Program-made: the position numbers and the translations under genes
Origin: an uncultured Eubacteriales bacterium
GTDB taxonomy: Bacteria > Bacillota > Clostridia > Oscillospirales > Oscillospiraceae
Assembly (NCBI GenBank): GCA_900319635.1
Contig: ONPF01000001.1
Coordinates: 54,832-118,831 of the forward strand
Direction of reading: 5' to 3'
Length of the DNA stretch: 64,000 nucleotides
The notes under the pieces: generated by a model
Seen by the model: the letters and a program-made list of their open reading frames with translations, nothing else
Database searches by the model: none
What the model was told of the DNA's origin: nothing
In this document: one piece after another, positions 59,525 to 64,000 of the stretch
How the letters are laid out: the number at the start of each line of letters is the position of its first letter
Position numbering within the stretch: the first letter of the stretch is position 1

Positions 59525-60816
59525 AGAAAATCACCAACCGGGCGGTCTCCGTGCTGCTGCTGGCCGTCCTGATCATCTTGGGGATGCTGCTCTACGTTAT
59601 CCGCTACGCCGACGAGGGTGAGGATTGGGCCATGGCCTATTCCCGGGCGAATGCCGGCTCCTCCGGCGCCATCCTGGATCGAAACGGGCTGGTGCTGGCA
59701 TCCTTCAACGCAACGGAGAACGCCTTTTCTCCCGACGAGACCACCCGTATCGCAAACTATCACATTACCGGCGACTACTGGGGACGCAGCTCTACCGGGC
59801 TTCTGACCCGGTACGACGCCATGCTGAAGGGTTACTCGCCCCTCACGGGGGTCACGGTGCCAAAGGACACGGTGCTGCGGCTCAACGTGGACGCAGAGCT
59901 GAACAACAAGGCCTACGCCGTATTGAACGGACGCAAGGGCGCCGTTCTGGTCTGCAACTACCGCACTGGGGAGCTTTTGTGCATGGTCTCCTCCCCCGCC
60001 GTGGATCCGGCGGATCCCGACCCGGCGCCCGGAGACGGCGCGTATATCAACCGCTGCCTCTCGGCGAGCTTCGTGCCCGGCTCGGTCTTCAAGCTCATTA
60101 CCGCAGCCGCAGCCATCGAGTGCATCCCGGAGCTGGAGCGTATGAGCTTCACCTGCGAGGGCTCCTATAACGTGGCCGGGGTGGAGATCGTCTGCTCCGG
60201 CACCCATGGGGAGCAGACCTTCGAACAGGCGCTCTCCAACTCCTGCAACGTGGCCTTCTCGCAGCTCTCCATCCGCTTGGGACAGAGCACCATGCTGCGC
60301 TATGTGCGCGCTTACGGTTTCCTGGACGGACACGAGCTGGACGGCATCCCCACCGCCACCGGCAGCTTCCCGGAGGAATTTGTGGGCGACCCGGAGCTGG
60401 GCTGGGCAGGCATCGGCCAGTCCACCGATCTGATGTGCCCCTATTCCCTGCTGCGCTTTGTCTGCGCGGTAGCAAACGACGGGGTGCTGCTGGAGCCAAG
60501 CCTGATCAACACGGGGAGAAGCCCCACCGGCACGCGCTTCATGAAGGCCGACACGGCGGAGCGTCTGCGGGAGATGATGAATTACAACGTGGTGCACCAC
60601 TATGACGGTGCCAACCGCTTTCCCGGACTTGCCCTCTGCGCCAAAACCGGCACGGCCGAGCGGGGCGACGGCACCAGCAACGCCTGGTTTGCAGGCTTCC
60701 TGCTGGATGAGGAGCACCCCTATGCCTTTGTGGTGCTTATTGAGCAGGGCGGCGGTGGGCTCCAGGCCGCGGGAGGCGCCGCCAACGAGATCCTGCAGTA
60801 CGCCGTGGGGCGATAA
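59521..60816 (+). CDS. Class B penicillin-binding protein (PbpA/FtsI-like transpeptidase)
   Basis: A 431-residue transpeptidase with an N-terminal helix (~8-26), a reduced pedestal region and a catalytic domain: SVFK (Ser of SxxK near 193), SNSCN (SxN) near 241, and KTGTAE near 377. It is shorter than PBP2 or FtsI (~600), like actinobacterial PbpA. It overlaps the FHA-FtsW gene by 4 nt. It cross-links peptidoglycan made by its SEDS partner. Confidence 0.93.
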   Translation: MKKITNRAVSVLLLAVLIILGMLLYVIRYADEGEDWAMAYSRANAGSSGAILDRNGLVLASFNATENAFSPDETTRIANYHITGDYWGRSSTGLLTRYDAMLKGYSPLTGVTVPKDTVLRLNVDAELNNKAYAVLNGRKGAVLVCNYRTGELLCMVSSPAVDPADPDPAPGDGAYINRCLSASFVPGSVFKLITAAAAIECIPELERMSFTCEGSYNVAGVEIVCSGTHGEQTFEQALSNSCNVAFSQLSIRLGQSTMLRYVRAYGFLDGHELDGIPTATGSFPEEFVGDPELGWAGIGQSTDLMCPYSLLRFVCAVANDGVLLEPSLINTGRSPTGTRFMKADTAERLREMMNYNVVHHYDGANRFPGLALCAKTGTAERGDGTSNAWFAGFLLDEEHPYAFVVLIEQGGGGLQAAGGAANEILQYAVGR

Positions 60817-60849
60817 GCAAAAGATACTATTACAAAACAGGGTACGATT

Positions 60850-62715
60850 ATGGCTGAAATCACCGTATCCGGTCTCGTAAAGTCCTTCGAGATCGGCAAC
60901 AACATCTTAAACGGGCTCTCCTTTACCGTCAATCCCGGGGAGCGGGTGGGCATCCTGGGCCCCAACGGCTGCGGGAAAACCACCCTCTTCCGCATTCTCA
61001 CCGGCGCGCTGGATTATGACGAGGGGCAGATCAGCATCACCCCGGGGCGGCGCATCGGCCTCATCTCCCAGATTCCGGTGTTCCCTGCGGACTGGACGGT
61101 AGAGGACGTGCTGTGCTCCGCCCAGGCGCGGCTTACCGACATGAGCCGCCGCATGGAGGAGCTCACCGAGCTCATGGAGCACGACAGCTCCCCCGCCCTG
61201 CTGCGGGAGTACGACAAGCTCTCCGACGACTACCGGCGCCTTGGCGGCTACAGCATGGAGATCGACCGCAACCGGGTGGCAAACGGCCTGCAGATCCCCT
61301 CTGCCCAGCGGGAGCAGCTCTTTTCCTCCCTCTCCGGCGGGGAGAAGACCCGGGTAAACCTGGGGCGCCTCATCCTGGAGGACACAGATATCCTGCTGCT
61401 GGACGAGCCCACCAACCACCTGGATCTGCGGGCCACGGAGTGGCTGGAGGATTACATCCTGCACTTCAAGGGCACGGTGCTGACCATCAGCCACGACCGC
61501 TGGTTCCTGGATCGTGTGGTGCAGCGCTGCATTGAGATCTCCGACGGGAAGGCGGAGCTCTACAGCGGCAACTACAGCTTTTATGTCCAGGAGCGGCAGC
61601 GCCGCTTTGAGGAGAAGCTGAAGCAGTACGAGAAGGATCAGGCCAAGATCGAGCAGCTCACCCGTGCGGCGGAGCAGATGCACCTCTGGGCCTTCATGGG
61701 GGCGGACAAGCTGCACAAGCGGGCCTTTGCCATGGAAAAGCGTATCGAGAAGCTGCAGACAAGTGAGAAGCCTAAGACGCAGCGGAAGCTCAGCGTGAAG
61801 TTCAAGGAGCGGGAGTTTAACGGCGACGAGGTGCTGGTGATCGAAGGGCTCAAAAAGAGCTATGGGGAAAAGACTCTCTTTTCCGATCTCTCTCTCACCG
61901 TCACCGGCGGGGAGCGCATCGCCCTCATCGGCGACAACGGTACCGGCAAGACAAGCCTGCTCAAGCTTATCATGGACGAGGAGACGCCGGAAGAAGGCTG
62001 GCTCTACCGCGGCCCTGCCGTCCGCACTGCCTACCTGCCCCAGATCGTGGAATTCTCCCTGGATTCCCGGTCGGCGCTGGACACCATGCTCTACGACGCC
62101 CGCTGCCAGCCCCAAGAGGCGCGGGATCGCCTGGCCGCCTTCGGCTTCCGCGGGGAGGATGTGTTCACCCCCGTTGGTGCGCTCTCCGGTGGGGAGCGGA
62201 GCCGACTGAAGCTCTGTATGCTCATGGGCGGGGATGTGAACTTTCTCATTCTGGACGAGCCTACCAACCACCTGGATATCGCCAGCCGCGAGTGGATGGA
62301 GGACGCTCTCTCGGACTACGAGCAGACCCTTCTCTTCGTCTCCCACGACCGCTATTTTATCGAGAAATTCGCCACCCGGATCTGGGCGCTTGCGGACGGG
62401 CGCATCACCGATTATCGGGGCGGCTACCGGGACTTCTGCGCATGGCGGGAGCGACAGAGCGCCCTGCAGCAGACGGAAAAAGCAGTTCAGAAAAAGGAAG
62501 AAAAGAAAAAGCCCCACGTTCCCAACGCAGAAAAGCAGATCGCCAAAACCGAGCGTGAAATCGCTCGCCTGGAGGAGAAGATCGCCGCGCTGGACGCGGA
62601 GGCGGAGACCTACGCCGCGGATTACCAGAAGCTGCTGGAGATCGGCGAAACGCGGGATGCGTTGGACGCGGAGCTGATGGCTCTGTACGAGAAATGGGAG
62701 GAACTACATGGATAA
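60850..62715 (+). CDS. ABC-F family ATPase
   Basis: A 621-residue protein with two ABC domains and no membrane helices: Walker A GPNGCGKTTLF near residue 40 and GDNGTGKTSLLKL near 360; signatures LSGGEKTRVNLG and LSGGERSRLKLC; Walker B LLLDEPTNHLDL and LILDEPTNHLDI. The inter-domain linker and a C-terminal coiled coil (~555-620) match the YdiF/Uup type. ABC-F proteins act on ribosomes; some give antibiotic protection, but nothing here shows that. Its end overlaps the YdcF-like gene by 8 nt. Confidence 0.94.
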   Translation: MAEITVSGLVKSFEIGNNILNGLSFTVNPGERVGILGPNGCGKTTLFRILTGALDYDEGQISITPGRRIGLISQIPVFPADWTVEDVLCSAQARLTDMSRRMEELTELMEHDSSPALLREYDKLSDDYRRLGGYSMEIDRNRVANGLQIPSAQREQLFSSLSGGEKTRVNLGRLILEDTDILLLDEPTNHLDLRATEWLEDYILHFKGTVLTISHDRWFLDRVVQRCIEISDGKAELYSGNYSFYVQERQRRFEEKLKQYEKDQAKIEQLTRAAEQMHLWAFMGADKLHKRAFAMEKRIEKLQTSEKPKTQRKLSVKFKEREFNGDEVLVIEGLKKSYGEKTLFSDLSLTVTGGERIALIGDNGTGKTSLLKLIMDEETPEEGWLYRGPAVRTAYLPQIVEFSLDSRSALDTMLYDARCQPQEARDRLAAFGFRGEDVFTPVGALSGGERSRLKLCMLMGGDVNFLILDEPTNHLDIASREWMEDALSDYEQTLLFVSHDRYFIEKFATRIWALADGRITDYRGGYRDFCAWRERQSALQQTEKAVQKKEEKKKPHVPNAEKQIAKTEREIARLEEKIAALDAEAETYAADYQKLLEIGETRDALDAELMALYEKWEELHG

Positions 62716-63574
62716 AAAGAAAACCCTGCGCTGGCTGCTGATCGCGGCAGCGCTGCTGGTCGTCGCCCTGGTGCTGCGCTTTGCGGTGCGGGGCAGCGGC
62801 ATTCTGCCTTACATCCTGGGCGCTGCGGCGCTGGTGATCCTCATCGACCTCTTTCACAAGAATTGGGCGGTGCTGGCGGGCATCTTCCTGGCAGGCGCTC
62901 TGGTGCTGCGCTTCGCAGTGCGGGGTTACGCCTGGTGGGGCTACCTTGCCGCCTTTATCGCGGCGCTGATCGTGGCCCACCGCTTCCTCTCCAAGCCCCT
63001 CTTCCGGGCGCTGATGGTTCTGGTCTGCCTGGGCTTTACATACTTCTGCATCGTGGAGGTGCCCATTATCAAAAATGCCTTTACCGACGAGGAGCCGGGA
63101 CGGGACTATCTCATTGTCCTGGGCGCCGCGGTCTACGGCGATCAGCCCTCCCCCACCATGGAACGGCGTCTGGAGGGAGCGCTGGAATACCTGGAGGAAT
63201 ACCCGGACAGCATTGCCATCGTCTCCGGAGGCATGGGGGCGGGAGAAACCGTCACCGAGGCCCAGGCCATGCACGACTGGCTCATTGCCCATGAGGTGCC
63301 GGAGGAGCGGATTCTCATGGAAGATAAGGCCACCTCTACCCAGGAAAATCTGGAGTTCTCCTTCCGGATCATCCGGGAGCGGGGCGACGAGCCCGATGGC
63401 AAGGTGGCCATCGTTTCCAGCTGCTATCACCTGTACCGCGCGAAGAGCATGGCGCGGAATCTGGGCGTGGAAGCCGCAGGCGTAGCCGCTCCCTGGGGCG
63501 AGACTCTGGTGATGCTCAACTACTTCATTCGCGAGGCCTTTGGCGTGACCCATCTGTGGGTCTTCGGAAATTGA
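62708..63574 (+). CDS. YdcF/ElyC-like DUF218 membrane protein
   Basis: A 288-residue protein with about four N-terminal helices (~8-115) and a DUF218 domain (YLIVLGAAVYGDQPSPTMER, AIVSGGMGAGETVTEAQAM, EDKATSTQENLEFS, VAIVSSCYHLYRAKSMARNL). DUF218 proteins such as ElyC and SanA are linked to envelope integrity and vancomycin tolerance. It overlaps the ABC-F gene by 8 nt and precedes the DUF1292 gene by 12 nt. The enzymatic activity is unknown. Confidence 0.9.
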   Translation: MDKKKTLRWLLIAAALLVVALVLRFAVRGSGILPYILGAAALVILIDLFHKNWAVLAGIFLAGALVLRFAVRGYAWWGYLAAFIAALIVAHRFLSKPLFRALMVLVCLGFTYFCIVEVPIIKNAFTDEEPGRDYLIVLGAAVYGDQPSPTMERRLEGALEYLEEYPDSIAIVSGGMGAGETVTEAQAMHDWLIAHEVPEERILMEDKATSTQENLEFSFRIIRERGDEPDGKVAIVSSCYHLYRAKSMARNLGVEAAGVAAPWGETLVMLNYFIREAFGVTHLWVFGN

Positions 63575-63586
63575 GGAGGAATCAAC

Positions 63587-63874
63587 ATGGAGTTCAGGAA
63601 CAGCAATGAGCAAGAGGAGCTCATCTATCTTGCGGATGAGAGCGGCCAGGAGATGGGCTTTCACTTTCTTGATCTGATCCTGCACGAAGAGCAGGAGTAC
63701 ATGGTGCTGCAGCCCGCCGAGGGGCCCTATGCGGACGAGGCCCTGATCCTCCGGCGTGAACGGGACGAAAAGGGCGAGGAAAGCTACGCCGACGTAGAGG
63801 ATCCCAAAACCCTGCAGGCGGTGTATGAGATCTTTAAGGAACACTTTCGGGATCGCTTCATCTTTACGGACTGA
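63587..63874 (+). CDS. DUF1292 protein
   Basis: A 95-residue acidic protein of the DUF1292 family (YrzB-like), small and widespread in Firmicutes. LDLILHEEQEYMVLQPAEG is typical. GAGGAGG precedes the ATG at 63587. It is the last gene of the cell-wall operon in this window. The function is unknown. Confidence 0.85.
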   Translation: MEFRNSNEQEELIYLADESGQEMGFHFLDLILHEEQEYMVLQPAEGPYADEALILRRERDEKGEESYADVEDPKTLQAVYEIFKEHFRDRFIFTD

Positions 63875-64000
63875 TACTAACACCTAATAGAAATCTTTGA
63901 ATCTTTCCGGTCAGAATTGCGCCATGCTTCGTTGCTTCCCTTGACCGCGTCAAACGAAACTCGCTTCATTCCGCTTCCACGGTTGCGAAGAGCCGTGAAA
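63874..64000. repeat. Partial copy of the 56214-type intergenic repeat
   Basis: ATACTAACACCTAATAGAAATCT (written here as ATACTAACACC then TAATAGAAATCT) matches the left arm at 56214 in 20 of 23 positions and likewise begins at the last base of a stop codon. The sequence to 64000 has no gene. The opposite arm, if any, lies beyond the window. Confidence 0.65.

Noticed and set aside
60850-62715. Antibiotic-resistance ABC-F protein
   Set aside because: The domain layout matches housekeeping YdiF/Uup proteins and sequence alone does not show resistance.
1-64000. tRNA, rRNA, CRISPR arrays or known riboswitches
   Set aside because: Intergenic gaps were read by eye and none showed a cloverleaf, regularly spaced repeats or a recognisable riboswitch core; a covariance-model search would be decisive.

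Overview
The window looks like chromosomal DNA from a GC-rich, anaerobic gut Firmicute of the Oscillospirales type (Oscillibacter/Flavonifractor/Dysosmobacter-like). This is inferred from Clostridia-style gene orders (gdpP-rplI-dnaB, tilS-hpt-ftsH, uvrA-recD2), strong AGGAGG ribosome sites, clean sigma-A promoters (TTGaca-17-TATAAT), lipobox lipoproteins and a histidine-fermentation gene set. There are 52 protein-coding genes. I found no rRNA, tRNA, CRISPR array, transposase or prophage gene. Most of the very long antisense reading frames are by-products of the high-GC third codon position.

Layout. 1-5657 (-): uvrA, recD2 and a truncated DUF2974-type alpha/beta hydrolase. 5967-14359: a histidine degradation locus, with hutH (+) facing hutU-hutI-fhs (-), and ftcD-fchA (+) divergent from hutU. 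Together they take histidine to glutamate and recover the formimino carbon on tetrahydrofolate, where Fhs can yield ATP. 14456-17616 (-): a C69 dipeptidase followed by a minimal two-gene SufC/SufB-like Fe-S scaffold. 17825-21882 (+): MoxR ATPase, DUF58 and transglutaminase membrane protein. 21938-29781 (-): gdpP, rplI, dnaB, tilS, hpt, ftsH. 29927-33075 (+): a nucleotidyltransferase with a leftover phosphomannomutase-like tail, a LUD protein, a cupin and a polysaccharide deacetylase.

33127-38280 (-) and 46829-56214 hold the most unusual content. Two paralogous ~800-residue lipoproteins, each apparently a propeller-like N-terminal half fused to an extracellular solute-binding half, are each linked to their own OmpR-type two-component system. 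The promoters of both response regulators carry the same TCTTAA direct repeat, with 10 or 11 bp periodicity, just upstream of the -35 box. The second module also carries two sugar-type ABC permeases, an HlyD-like adaptor and a MacB-core-like membrane protein, but no ATPase.

Between these lie an XRE regulator-lepA pair, pta, tadA, an AT-richer island of small membrane or lipoproteins (42381-43950), a small multidrug-export family protein, a short-chain dehydrogenase and an endonuclease/exonuclease/phosphatase-family protein. The right end holds an Mrp/NBP35 ATPase with a NifX-like protein carrying a cysteine-rich tail (-), then a cell-wall operon (+): FHA-FtsW/RodA fusion, class B PBP, ABC-F ATPase, YdcF-like protein and DUF1292 protein. 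Several palindromic intergenic repeats are present. Two of them share a 23-bp arm that begins at the last base of the upstream stop codon.
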